Source: Neorhizobium huautlense | Lineage (GTDB): Bacteria > Pseudomonadota > Alphaproteobacteria > Rhizobiales > Rhizobiaceae | Assembly: GCF_030811685.1 (NCBI RefSeq) | Contig: NZ_JAUSRF010000009.1 | Coordinates: forward strand, 1 to 64,000 | Direction of reading: 5' to 3' | Length of the DNA stretch: 64,000 nt | In this document: positions 34,583-43,150 of the stretch, piece after piece | Layout: each line of letters opens with the position of its first letter | Numbering within the stretch: position 1 is the first letter of the stretch | Position numbers and translations under genes: made by a program | Notes under the pieces: model-generated | The model's input: only the letters and a program-made list of their open reading frames with translations | What the model was told of the DNA's origin: nothing | Databases searched by the model: none

Positions 34583-35086
34583 TTGGCAAAGAATTCGGAC
34601 AGAAGCCCACCACCGGAAAAGCCCGAAACAGCCAAGCCGCCTGAAAACAAGACAGCAGAGACGATTGAAAGTTCGATCGAGCGCGAACTCGCCCCGATCC
34701 TTGCCAATCTGCCGCACAGACAGCGTGAAGACATCATCTTGCGCGTGATCGGCGTTGCAAGGACGGCAACCTTTTCCGGCCCGCTCCCCCATCCCGGTCA
34801 CCTCGGCGAATATGACCGCATCGTCCCCGGCAGCGCCGATCGTATGCTTCGTATGGCGGAAGAGACGCTCGAGCACAATCGCGCGGTCGCCCGCAAGGCA
34901 CAGGCGAGTGATCACCTCTACCGCCTGCTTGGCATGCTGCTGGGCTTTTCCGCACTTATCCTTCTCGTCGCAGCCGCGGTCTATGCCGGGTTGAACGGCA
35001 ACAACATCCTTGCCGGCCTCCTGCTCGGGACCGGCGTTTTCAGCTGCGTCGGCGTGTTCGTATCGGCTCATGTCCGGCGGGACTGA
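34583..35086 (+). CDS. DUF2335 membrane protein
   Basis: A 167-residue protein with a disordered Pro/Glu/Lys-rich N-terminus (1-30), a soluble segment and two membrane helices at the end (about 114-135 and 139-160). The segment F-S-G-P-L-P-H-P-G-H-L-G-E-Y-D-R-I-V-P-G-S-A and M-A-E-E-T-L-E-H-N-R mark DUF2335. The start is a TTG after GGAAAGGG. Genes of this family often travel with mobile DNA. Function unknown. Confidence 0.8.
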   Translation: MAKNSDRSPPPEKPETAKPPENKTAETIESSIERELAPILANLPHRQREDIILRVIGVARTATFSGPLPHPGHLGEYDRIVPGSADRMLRMAEETLEHNRAVARKAQASDHLYRLLGMLLGFSALILLVAAAVYAGLNGNNILAGLLLGTGVFSCVGVFVSAHVRRD

Positions 35087-35145
35087 ATTCGCGGTATTGG
35101 ACGATAAACAAAGTCACTTCGAACCACTCAAGCTGAAAGCTGATA

Positions 35146-35248
35146 GAATCGCAACGGAATCAATTCGTTAAAATTTTATTACCGCGCCTCTGGACATGAA
35201 GAATCACTAATGATTCACTGCCAACAGTTCGCAAGCGGCATTGCGAAT
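35146..35248 (+). promoter_or_regulatory. GANTC-rich upstream region of pleC
   Basis: Five GANTC sites (35146, 35157, 35201, 35212, 35244) fall within 103 bp; about 0.4 is expected by chance. Two form the palindrome GAATCA-CTAA-TGATTC (35201-35216). TTAA-N7-TTAC at 35168-35182 is one base from the CtrA site TTAA-N7-TTAA. This fits cell-cycle control through CcrM methylation and CtrA. Confidence 0.55.
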
Positions 35249-35276
35249 CACCACGAGGTCAAAACGAACGGTCACC

Positions 35277-37625
35277 ATGGCGAACGTGCAGCGGGCAACC
35301 GCAGCCGATGAACGGCTGCGTCTCAAATTTCCTGTCTTCACTGCTCTCCGCGGCCTGATGTCCGGCGGTGGTCTTTCCCTGCGCCCGATCCTGTCCAGCC
35401 GCATCCCGCGCGCCGAGCTTTTCCTGAAGCGTTCCATCCCGCTCCTCATCATGGCGTTCCTGATGGTGATCGCTGCCTCGCGCCTCCTGGCGCTGGTATC
35501 GGAACATGATCGCCTGCAGGGTGCCTCGCGCGAAACCACGCGGCTTGTCGCGGCCACGGCCACCGCCGCCTTTGCCGGCAATGCCCAAAGTTTTACGGCC
35601 AGCGATCGCGCCGCTGCCGAAGCCCGGCTTTTCGCCTTCCTGCCCAAGGATCGCTTCGAGCCGGGCGCCTTCATCATGTTCGTCAATGCGTCGGGCACGA
35701 TTTTTGGCGGTTCGCCCGGCGCGTCATCCTATATCGGTCACCGGCTCGATACGCTCCTGCCGGAAACCGCCACCCTGCGCCGTTTCGACGATCAGGACGG
35801 CATCATCGAAACCGTCTTCAACGACATGCCGCTCTACGCCGCCATCCGCCCGGTCGGCACCGATGGCAGCCTGATCATTTCCGCGCAGTCGCTGGTGGAA
35901 TCCAATGCCCTCTGGCGCCAGCAGGTTTCTCTCAACGTCACCCTGTTTGCCGGCATTTCCGCCATCCTGCTCGTCGTGCTTTATGCCTATTACATGCAGG
36001 TGAAGCGCGCCCGCGATTCCGACGATATCTTTCTCGAATCCAACCTGCGCGTCGAAACGGCGCTTTCGCGCGGCCGCTGCGGCTTGTGGGATTTCGACCT
36101 GCCGAACCGCCGGCTCTACTGGTCGCGGTCTATGTACGAAATGCTCGGCCTGCCGCCGGGCGACAACATGCTGTCCTTCAGCGATGCCGCCCGCATGATG
36201 CACCCGGCAGACGGCAACCTGTTCGCGCTGGCCCGCGCTGTCGGGCGTGGCAATGCCAAGCAGATCGATCAGGTTTTTCGCATGCGTCATGCGGCCGGCC
36301 ATTACGTCTGGATGCGGGCCCGTGCGCAGGTCATGGAGACAGGACAGGGCAAGACCCATGTCATCGGCATCGCCATGGACGTCACCGAACAGCACCGTCT
36401 CGCCCAGCGTTACGCCGAGGCCGACCAGCGTCTGGCCGATGCCATCGAATGCACATCGGAAGCCTTTGTGCTGTGGGACAAGAATGATCGTCTGGTGATG
36501 TGCAACGAACATTACCAGCAGGCTTACGGCCTGCCCGACAATGTCCTTGTGCCCGGCACCGAACGCAGCAAGCTGATGCTTGCCGCCGCCCGTCCGGTGG
36601 TGGAGCGCCGGGTTGCCGATCCCGATATCAGCGGTTTTTCGCGCACCACCGAAGTGCAGCTTGCCGATGGCCGCTGGCTGCAGATCAACGAACGCCGCAC
36701 CCGCGATGGCGGCATGGTTTCGGTCGGCACCGATATCTCGCTTCTCAAACGCAACCAGGAACGCCTGCGCGAAAGCGAACGCCGCCTGATGGCAACGATC
36801 GGCGACCTGTCCTCCTCGCAAAAGAAGCTGGAGCGCCAGAAGGCCGAACTTTCCATGGCCAACAGCAATTATCAGGCTGAAAAAGACCGCGCGGAAGCCG
36901 CCAACAAGGCCAAGTCCGAGTTTCTCGCCAATATGAGCCACGAGTTGCGCACGCCGCTCAACGCCATTCTCGGCTTTTCCGAGGTTCTGGTGAACGGCAT
37001 GTTCGGCCCCGTCGGCTCCCCGAAATACAGCGAATATGCCCGCGATATCCACGACAGCGGCAAGCACCTCCTGAACGTCATCAACGATATTCTCGACATG
37101 TCGAAGATCGAGGCCGGCCACATGATGGTGCAGGCGGAACGGATGGATCTGGCGCCGCTGATCGAGGAAAGTCTGCGTCTCACTGCCATTCTCGCGCAGG
37201 AAAAGGGCGTCAGCTTCAACCACCGCCTTGCCGACAGCCTGTCCATGGTCGGCGACCGCCGCGCCATGAAACAGATCTTGCTCAACCTCCTGTCCAACGC
37301 CGTCAAATTCACCGACAAGGGCGGTCACGTCGAACTGCGCGCCCATCGCACCGACAAGGGCCTGACGCTGACGATCGCCGATACCGGCATCGGCATCCCG
37401 AAGGCGGCGATGAGCAAGATCGGCCAGCCCTTCGAACAGGTTCAGAGTCAGTATGCGAAGAGCAAGGGCGGCTCGGGATTGGGCCTTGCGATCTCCCGGT
37501 CGCTAGTGGCGCTGCACGGCGGCCGCATGCGCATCCGCTCCTCCATGGGCAAGGGCACGGTCGTGTCATTGATCATTCCGCACCGGAAACTGCAGGCGCT
37601 GCCGATGCAGAAGCGGGCTGGGTGA
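35277..37625 (+). CDS. pleC: PleC-type PAS sensor histidine kinase
   Basis: A 782-residue inner-membrane kinase. A first helix lies near residues 45-65, an extracytoplasmic domain follows to about 215, and the second helix is near 218-240. Two PAS-like domains (about 255-375 and 385-500) precede HisKA with M-S-H555-E-L-R-T-P-L-N-A-I-L-G-F-S-E and a HATPase domain with N-L-L-S-N-A-V-K-F-T, D-T-G-I-G-I-P and G-S-G-L-G-L-A-I. The H-box and N-terminal layout match the PleC/DivJ/PdhS group that controls DivK; PleC is chosen for its membrane layout and gene neighbourhood. The ATG at 35277 is preferred to the TTG at 35241. Confidence 0.78.
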   Translation: MANVQRATAADERLRLKFPVFTALRGLMSGGGLSLRPILSSRIPRAELFLKRSIPLLIMAFLMVIAASRLLALVSEHDRLQGASRETTRLVAATATAAFAGNAQSFTASDRAAAEARLFAFLPKDRFEPGAFIMFVNASGTIFGGSPGASSYIGHRLDTLLPETATLRRFDDQDGIIETVFNDMPLYAAIRPVGTDGSLIISAQSLVESNALWRQQVSLNVTLFAGISAILLVVLYAYYMQVKRARDSDDIFLESNLRVETALSRGRCGLWDFDLPNRRLYWSRSMYEMLGLPPGDNMLSFSDAARMMHPADGNLFALARAVGRGNAKQIDQVFRMRHAAGHYVWMRARAQVMETGQGKTHVIGIAMDVTEQHRLAQRYAEADQRLADAIECTSEAFVLWDKNDRLVMCNEHYQQAYGLPDNVLVPGTERSKLMLAAARPVVERRVADPDISGFSRTTEVQLADGRWLQINERRTRDGGMVSVGTDISLLKRNQERLRESERRLMATIGDLSSSQKKLERQKAELSMANSNYQAEKDRAEAANKAKSEFLANMSHELRTPLNAILGFSEVLVNGMFGPVGSPKYSEYARDIHDSGKHLLNVINDILDMSKIEAGHMMVQAERMDLAPLIEESLRLTAILAQEKGVSFNHRLADSLSMVGDRRAMKQILLNLLSNAVKFTDKGGHVELRAHRTDKGLTLTIADTGIGIPKAAMSKIGQPFEQVQSQYAKSKGGSGLGLAISRSLVALHGGRMRIRSSMGKGTVVSLIIPHRKLQALPMQKRAG

Positions 37626-37655
37626 TACGTTACCACGCCCCAATGAGGCGCCTAT

Positions 37656-37844
37656 CGCATTTGGAAAGCGAAGAGTGAGCCCAGCCGATCTCCCCCCTTG
37701 AGGGGGAGATGTCCGGCAGGACAGAGGGGGGTGTTTCCAGCGCAAACGCCGCTTTCACCCCATCTGCCGCGCCCTTGCATACCCCCCTCTGTCACCTTTC
37801 GGTGACATCTCCCCCTCAAGGGGGAGATCATTGGAGCAAGCTGC
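37656..37844 (+). repeat. Palindromic intergenic repeat, copy 1
   Basis: About 190 bp. Each arm contains a CCCCCTTGAGGGGG-type palindrome and a small hairpin (GTCC-GGCA-GGAC in the left arm, GTCACC-TTTC-GGTGAC in the right). The two arms are themselves inverted repeats, and the central 50 bp are partly conserved between copies. It lies between the convergent pleC and glnE genes. Homologous copies are at 54968-55156 (inverted) and 63665-63854. Confidence 0.85.
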
Positions 37845-37872
37845 CCACTCATCGCTACACAAACAACGCCCC

Positions 37873-40836
37873 TCAAAAATTGCCCGGGCTCACCACCCGC
37901 CCAAAAATCTCCCGCCCTGCCTTGGACAACCGTTTCACCTCGCCCTCCAGCATTTTCAGGTCGGCGCAATCGCCCGCCCGGCACAGCTGCTCGATCAGCC
38001 CCTGCGGCGCCTCTCGGGGATTGAAATCGCCGTCGATGCACAGGCGCACGGTCTGCGACAGCGCCGTCAACAGGTTGAGCGCCTCCAAAGCCGTATCGAG
38101 ATCACCCGGTGCCATCATCCGCTCGCCCAGAGCCTTCAGCGCTTCTGATGTACTCATACCGCCCGTATCGACATCCTCCCCACGCGCCGGTGCAATCAGC
38201 TGCAGATATTGCGCAATGAACTCGATATCCACCAGCCCGCCGGCAATCAGCTTGAAATCCCAAATGTCCTTGGGCGGTTTTTCCTGGGTGATCAGCGCCC
38301 GCATTTCGGCAACTTCCGATGTCACCTTGGGCACATCGCGCTTCTGCCCCAGCACCTCGTCGATGATCGCATCCGCCTCGCCGCGCAGGCTGTCATCCCC
38401 GCAGATCACCCGCGCCCGTGTCAGTGCCAGATGTTCCCAGGTCCAGGCTTCTTCTCGCTGGTATTTACCGAAAGCGTTGATACGCGTCGCCACCGGCCCC
38501 TTGTTGCCGGAGGGGCGCAGCCGAAGATCCACCTCGAAGACCACGCCCTCCGCCGTCGGCGCGGACAAGGCCGCGATCAGTCGTTGCGTCAGTCGCGAAA
38601 AATAGCGCATGGAATCGAGCGGTTTCGGCCCGGACGATTCCTCAGCGCTGTCGTCGTAATCGTAGAGAAGAATGATATCGACATCGGAGCCGGCGGTCAG
38701 TTCAAAGCTGCCGAGCTTGCCCATGCCGAGCACGATCACCCGCCCGCCCGGATATTTTCCGTGCGCCACTTCCATCTGACGGGTCACGGCCGACAGCGCC
38801 TGTTCGATCAGAAGATCGGCAAGATCGGTAAAACCCCGCGCCGCCACCGCCGCCGAAATCGCCCCCGTCAACAGACGGATGCCGATGAGGAAACGCTGTT
38901 CGGCGGCAAAAATCCGCAGCCGATCCAGCACGTCCTCATGATGCCCGGCAGCGCTCAGCAAATTGGAAAGTCGGCCGGCCATATCCGCCCGCGTCGGCAT
39001 TTCCGTCATCAGCCGCGGATCGAGCAGCCCGTCGAACACATGCGGACGCGCAGCAATGATATCGGCCAAACGCGGCGCAGAGGAAAGAATGGTCACCAGC
39101 AACGACAGCACGGCTGGATTGCTGCCCAGCAGCGAAAACAGCTGAATCCCCGCCGGCAGGCCGGAGAGAAAACTGTCGAAACGCAGCAGAACCTCATCCG
39201 GTCTTTTGCCGGCAGCAAAAGCCTTCAAAAGCTCCGGCATCAGCACCGTCAGCCTTTCGCGCGCTTCCGCCGACTGCATGGCGCGATACCGCCCCGCATA
39301 CCAGCCACGGATCACCCCGGACATGTCGGATGGCCGTTCGAAACCGGCATGTTTCAGCCATTCCAGCGTTTTCGGATCGTCCTGCCCGCCACCAAAACTC
39401 AGCGTGATCTGCGCTTCGCCGCCCTCGGCCTCCTTTTCGAACAGCCGCGCATAACAGCGCTCGACGGTTCTGAGCACCGTATCGACACGGGCTGAAAATC
39501 CGGCGACATCGGCAAAACCCATCATCAGCGCAATTCGCTTCAGCTCGGCTTCCGTCGTCGGCAGTTTGTGGCTTTGTTCGTCGCGCACCATCTGGATGCG
39601 GTGTTCCACATCGCGCAGAAACCAGTAGGCCGCGGTCAGTTCGCGCTCCACCACCGGCGTGATCCAGCGCGCCTGCGCCAATGCCGCCAGCGTCTCGTCG
39701 GTGCGGCGCGAACGCAAATCGGTCATTCGCCCGCCGGCAATGAGTTGCTGCGTCTGCACGAAAAACTCGATCTCGCGAATGCCGCCACGCCCGAGCTTGA
39801 CGTCATGGCCCTTCACTGCGATGTCACCATATCCCTTATGCGCATGGATCTGCCGCTTGATGCCGTGGATGTCGGCAATCGCCGCGTAATCGAGATATTT
39901 GCGGAACACGAAAGGCTGCAACTGTTTGAGAAACAGCGTGCCCGCCGCGATATCACCCGCCACCGGCCGCGCCTTGATATAGGCGGCCCGTTCCCAGTTC
40001 TGGCCCCTGCCCTCGTAATAGATCATCGCCGCATCCATGGAGACGGCAAGCGGCGTCGAACCGGGGTCCGGCCGCAGCCGAAGATCGGTGCGAAAAACAT
40101 ATCCCTCGCCGGTACGCTCCTGCAGGATCCGCACCAGCCGGCGCATCATCCGCGCATAGGTTTCGGAAGCATCCAGCGGATCGGGAAGCGTGCCGGTGTC
40201 GGTTTCGTAAAACACGACGAGATCGATATCGGAGGAATAGTTGAGTTCGCCGGCGCCATGTTTGCCCATGCCGATCACCGCAAGGCCACTATCGCGGCTC
40301 GGCTCCTGCGGATCAACGAGTTTCAGTTTTCCCGAACCATGTGCGTTGAGCAGAAGGTGATCGATCGCCGCCGCCACGGCGGCATCCGCCAGTGCTGTCA
40401 GCCAGCGCGTCGTGTCGAAGGCGGAAAACAGCCGCGCCAGATCGGCGATCGCGATGACAAAACTCGCCTCACGCTTGGCGCGGCGCAGCGCCACCATCAC
40501 CTCGGCTTCCGAGGGAATGGCGCCATCCTCCCGCGGCCGCCAGCAATTTTTCGCCCGCTCGACAAGTCGCTCCAGAAGCGGCTCCAGCGGCTCGGTCAAA
40601 GCAGCGGCAAGAATGGCGGGCGTAATCACCGCCGTCTCGCGCAGATATGGCGACAGGCTGAAAGCGGAAACGACAAAATCCCTGAGCGCGCTATCATCGG
40701 CCAGCAGTGCCGCAATGGCCGGCTCCACACCCGCCATCTCCTTCAGCGCCGTCAGCGACGCCTTGGCTTCAGTCTTGTTGAACGGCCGGATGACATCCGC
40801 CTTCACCGTATCGAGCCGGTTTCCGGTCTGCGACAT
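37873..40836 (-). CDS. glnE: Glutamine synthetase adenylyltransferase/deadenylylase
   Basis: A 987-residue bifunctional enzyme that adds or removes AMP on a Tyr of glutamine synthetase in response to PII and glutamine. Two nucleotidyltransferase domains are seen. The N-terminal one has G-A-G-E-L-N-Y-S-S-D-I-D-L-V (deadenylylation), the C-terminal one G-S-F-E-L-T-A-G-S-D-V-D-I-I-L (adenylylation). Each is followed by an R-P-D-P/R-P-S-G strand and a helical GlnD-type domain. The ATG at 40836 follows AGGAGG; a GTG two codons earlier is less likely. Full length. Confidence 0.96.
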   Translation of the reverse strand: MSQTGNRLDTVKADVIRPFNKTEAKASLTALKEMAGVEPAIAALLADDSALRDFVVSAFSLSPYLRETAVITPAILAAALTEPLEPLLERLVERAKNCWRPREDGAIPSEAEVMVALRRAKREASFVIAIADLARLFSAFDTTRWLTALADAAVAAAIDHLLLNAHGSGKLKLVDPQEPSRDSGLAVIGMGKHGAGELNYSSDIDLVVFYETDTGTLPDPLDASETYARMMRRLVRILQERTGEGYVFRTDLRLRPDPGSTPLAVSMDAAMIYYEGRGQNWERAAYIKARPVAGDIAAGTLFLKQLQPFVFRKYLDYAAIADIHGIKRQIHAHKGYGDIAVKGHDVKLGRGGIREIEFFVQTQQLIAGGRMTDLRSRRTDETLAALAQARWITPVVERELTAAYWFLRDVEHRIQMVRDEQSHKLPTTEAELKRIALMMGFADVAGFSARVDTVLRTVERCYARLFEKEAEGGEAQITLSFGGGQDDPKTLEWLKHAGFERPSDMSGVIRGWYAGRYRAMQSAEARERLTVLMPELLKAFAAGKRPDEVLLRFDSFLSGLPAGIQLFSLLGSNPAVLSLLVTILSSAPRLADIIAARPHVFDGLLDPRLMTEMPTRADMAGRLSNLLSAAGHHEDVLDRLRIFAAEQRFLIGIRLLTGAISAAVAARGFTDLADLLIEQALSAVTRQMEVAHGKYPGGRVIVLGMGKLGSFELTAGSDVDIILLYDYDDSAEESSGPKPLDSMRYFSRLTQRLIAALSAPTAEGVVFEVDLRLRPSGNKGPVATRINAFGKYQREEAWTWEHLALTRARVICGDDSLRGEADAIIDEVLGQKRDVPKVTSEVAEMRALITQEKPPKDIWDFKLIAGGLVDIEFIAQYLQLIAPARGEDVDTGGMSTSEALKALGERMMAPGDLDTALEALNLLTALSQTVRLCIDGDFNPREAPQGLIEQLCRAGDCADLKMLEGEVKRLSKAGREIFGRVVSPGNF

Positions 40837-40892
40837 GGGCACCTCCTGCTTGCTCCCTGTCTTCAGCCTATACCATCAGACAGACGGGTTAT

Positions 40893-42314
40893 TCACCCCT
40901 TCACCAGCGGAAACACCATCGTCACCGTCAGCCCCGGCACGGCAGCCTCATCGCCATTGGTCGATGAAAGCTCCAGCCTGCCGCCATGCAGTTCCATCAC
41001 CGCCTCCACCAGCGACAGGCCAAGACCCGTCCCCGGCTTCGACCGGCTTTCGTCCAGACGCACGAACCGTTTCTTCACTTCGTCACGCTTGTTTGCCGGA
41101 ATGCCCGGCCCGTTGTCACAGACGGACAACCGCAGACCATCCGCAGCCTTCTCCAGCTTCACCACGATTTTCGGCTCACCCCCAGCCTCAGCGGCATATT
41201 TGATGGCATTGTCGATCAGGTTGAAAATCGCCTGACCGATCAGTTCGCGATTGCCGTTGACGGTCAGTCCCGGTTCGATTTCCGTCGTCAGCACCAGCCC
41301 CGCCTCATCGGCCACAGGCTCGTAAAGCTCGGCGCAGTCGGCGGAAATGGCGGAGAGTTCGACTGACGTCATTTCGGCGGCAATCGATCCGGCCTCCACG
41401 CGCGAAATCATCAGCAGTGCATTGAAGGTGCGGATCAGCTGGTCCGACTCGCCGATAATGCCTTCCAGCGCATTGCGCCGCACCGTATCGTCACTTTCGC
41501 CCAGCGCGTCGGCCGCCTTGTTGCGCAGGCGCGTCAGCGGTGTCTTCAGGTCATGCGCAATATTGTCGGAAACCTGCCGCAGCCCCTCGTTCAGTTTCTC
41601 GATCCGCTCCAGCATGGCATTGAGATTGGCCGAAAGCCTGTCGAACTCGTCGCCCGAACGCCCAACCGGCAGGCGCTGCGAAAGATCGCCGGCCATGATC
41701 TTCTGGCTTGCCGCCGACATGCGGTCGATGCGTTTGAGCGCGTTGCGGCCGATGCCGAACCAGATGATTAGGGCACCGACACCCATGATGGTCAAAGCCA
41801 CCATCAGCGCCTGCCGCACGATGTAGCGAAAACGGCTCGGATCGCCGAGATCGCGCCCCACCATCATGCGCAACCCGTTGTCCAGCTGCTGCACATTGGC
41901 GATTGCGAAATGCCGGCCCGGTCTATTGTTTTCGGAATAGGGTTCGTAGGTGAAAGGACGTTCGGTCCAGCCCATGGTTTCCAGCACGCCCGGCTGCACG
42001 GAGGCAACATTGCCCGCCAGCATCTCGCCGTTGGGCCCAGCAATCACATAAAGGTTCGCACCCGGCTGACGCGCCCGGCGTTCCATGATGCGCAAAAGCA
42101 GGTTGACGCCGCCACGCTCATAGGCGCGGTTGATGTCGTTGATTTCTTCCTGCACCGTTTGCCGGGTCTGCTGCGCCAGCAGCCGTTCCGACATCGCCGT
42201 CACGTAAAAGACGAGAAAGGCGGCGCAGAGCGCAAACAACACGATATAAAGCCCCGACAGCCGCACGGCCGTCGAGCGGAACATCAGCCGAAGCCGGGTG
42301 AAAAAGCGTTTCAC
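40893..42314 (-). CDS. Sensor histidine kinase, HAMP type
   Basis: A 473-residue kinase with helices near 17-40 and 165-190, a periplasmic sensor domain between them, HAMP, HisKA with N-I-A-H-D-L-K-T-P-L-T-R-L and HATPase with N-L-I-D-N-A-I-K-Y and D-N-G-P-G-I-P. Its ATG overlaps the stop of the response regulator, so the two are coupled. The order degP, regulator, kinase suggests control of envelope stress, but the signal is not known. Confidence 0.9.
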   Translation of the reverse strand: MKRFFTRLRLMFRSTAVRLSGLYIVLFALCAAFLVFYVTAMSERLLAQQTRQTVQEEINDINRAYERGGVNLLLRIMERRARQPGANLYVIAGPNGEMLAGNVASVQPGVLETMGWTERPFTYEPYSENNRPGRHFAIANVQQLDNGLRMMVGRDLGDPSRFRYIVRQALMVALTIMGVGALIIWFGIGRNALKRIDRMSAASQKIMAGDLSQRLPVGRSGDEFDRLSANLNAMLERIEKLNEGLRQVSDNIAHDLKTPLTRLRNKAADALGESDDTVRRNALEGIIGESDQLIRTFNALLMISRVEAGSIAAEMTSVELSAISADCAELYEPVADEAGLVLTTEIEPGLTVNGNRELIGQAIFNLIDNAIKYAAEAGGEPKIVVKLEKAADGLRLSVCDNGPGIPANKRDEVKKRFVRLDESRSKPGTGLGLSLVEAVMELHGGRLELSSTNGDEAAVPGLTVTMVFPLVKG

Positions 42315-42988
42315 GCCTCGTCCTTGATCATGTAGCCGGCGCCACGAATGGTTTTCAGCAGGGGCTTGTCAAAGTCCTTCTCGATTTTCGAGCGCAGCCG
42401 CGACACATGCACGTCGATCACGTTGGTCTGCGGGTCAAAGTGATAATCCCAGACGTTCTCGAGCAGCATGGTACGGGTCACGACCTGACCGGCATTTTTC
42501 ATCAGATATTCGAGCAGGCGGAATTCACGCGGCTGCAAAAGAATTTCCTTGCCCGCCCGCTTCACCTCATGGCTCAGGCGATCAAGCTCCAGATCACCGA
42601 CGCGGTAGACCATGTCCTGTTCCGGCGTACCCTTGCGGCGGCCAAGCACTTCAACGCGGGCCAGAAGCTCGGAAAAGGCATAGGGTTTCGGCAGATAATC
42701 ATCGCCACCGGCACGCAAGCCCGTCACGCGGTCGTCCACCTGTCCGAGCGCGGACAGGATCAGCACCGGCGTGTTGATACTGCGCTTCCTCAATTCGGAA
42801 ATCACCGAAAGCCCGTCGCGGCGCGGCAGCATGCGGTCGATCACCAGCACGTCATAGGAATTTTCCGTTCCCATGAACAGGCCGCTATCGCCATCGCTGG
42901 CATGGTCCGCTACGATGCCGGCCTCGCGAAAGGCCTTGGTCATGTAGGCGGTGGCTTCAAGATCGTCTTCAATCACCAGAATCTTCAT
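42311..42988 (-). CDS. OmpR-family response regulator
   Basis: A 225-residue response regulator. The receiver domain (1-118) has E-D-D near the start, the phospho-acceptor Asp in L-V-I-D-R-M-L-P and the K-P-Y lysine. The C-terminal winged helix (about 130-222) ends T-I-R-G-A-G-Y. The ATG at 42988 gives the conserved M-K-I-L-V-I-E-D-D opening. A frame from 43069 would add 27 residues and has a GGGAG site, so a longer form is possible. It lies downstream of degP and upstream of its kinase. Confidence 0.9.
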   Translation of the reverse strand: MKILVIEDDLEATAYMTKAFREAGIVADHASDGDSGLFMGTENSYDVLVIDRMLPRRDGLSVISELRKRSINTPVLILSALGQVDDRVTGLRAGGDDYLPKPYAFSELLARVEVLGRRKGTPEQDMVYRVGDLELDRLSHEVKRAGKEILLQPREFRLLEYLMKNAGQVVTRTMLLENVWDYHFDPQTNVIDVHVSRLRSKIEKDFDKPLLKTIRGAGYMIKDEA

Positions 42989-43094
42989 GTGCGGGACAAT
43001 AGCCTCGCCCGATGCATCGGTAAAACCGGATTTATCGGTCCCCACATCCTGATCGCGATTGATATCCATGAACCCTGCTCCCTTGAAACACGAA

Positions 43095-43125
43095 GGGCGC
43101 CCGAACCTGTTCCGTTCGGACGCCC
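43095..43125 (-). terminator. Hairpin between degP and the response regulator
   Basis: An 11-bp stem with one mismatch (GGGCG-CCGAAC with GTTCGG-CGCCC, 7-nt loop). The minus-strand tail TTCGTGTTT is only moderately T-rich, so some read-through into the regulator gene is possible. Confidence 0.5.
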
Positions 43126-43150
43126 CGTTTCACGTCACGGCTGAGAAAAA

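Noticed and set aside
34315..34644. A 109-codon frame after pepN
   Set aside because: It overlaps the start of the DUF2335 gene and has no ribosome site or homologous character.
37656..37844. Repeated C/G blocks as a possible CRISPR array
   Set aside because: The repeats are palindromic arms of one element, not regularly spaced units with varied spacers, and no cas genes are present.
38209..41235. Long plus-strand frames opposite glnE
   Set aside because: Reverse-strand shadows of glnE, with His/Arg/Gln-rich sequence.
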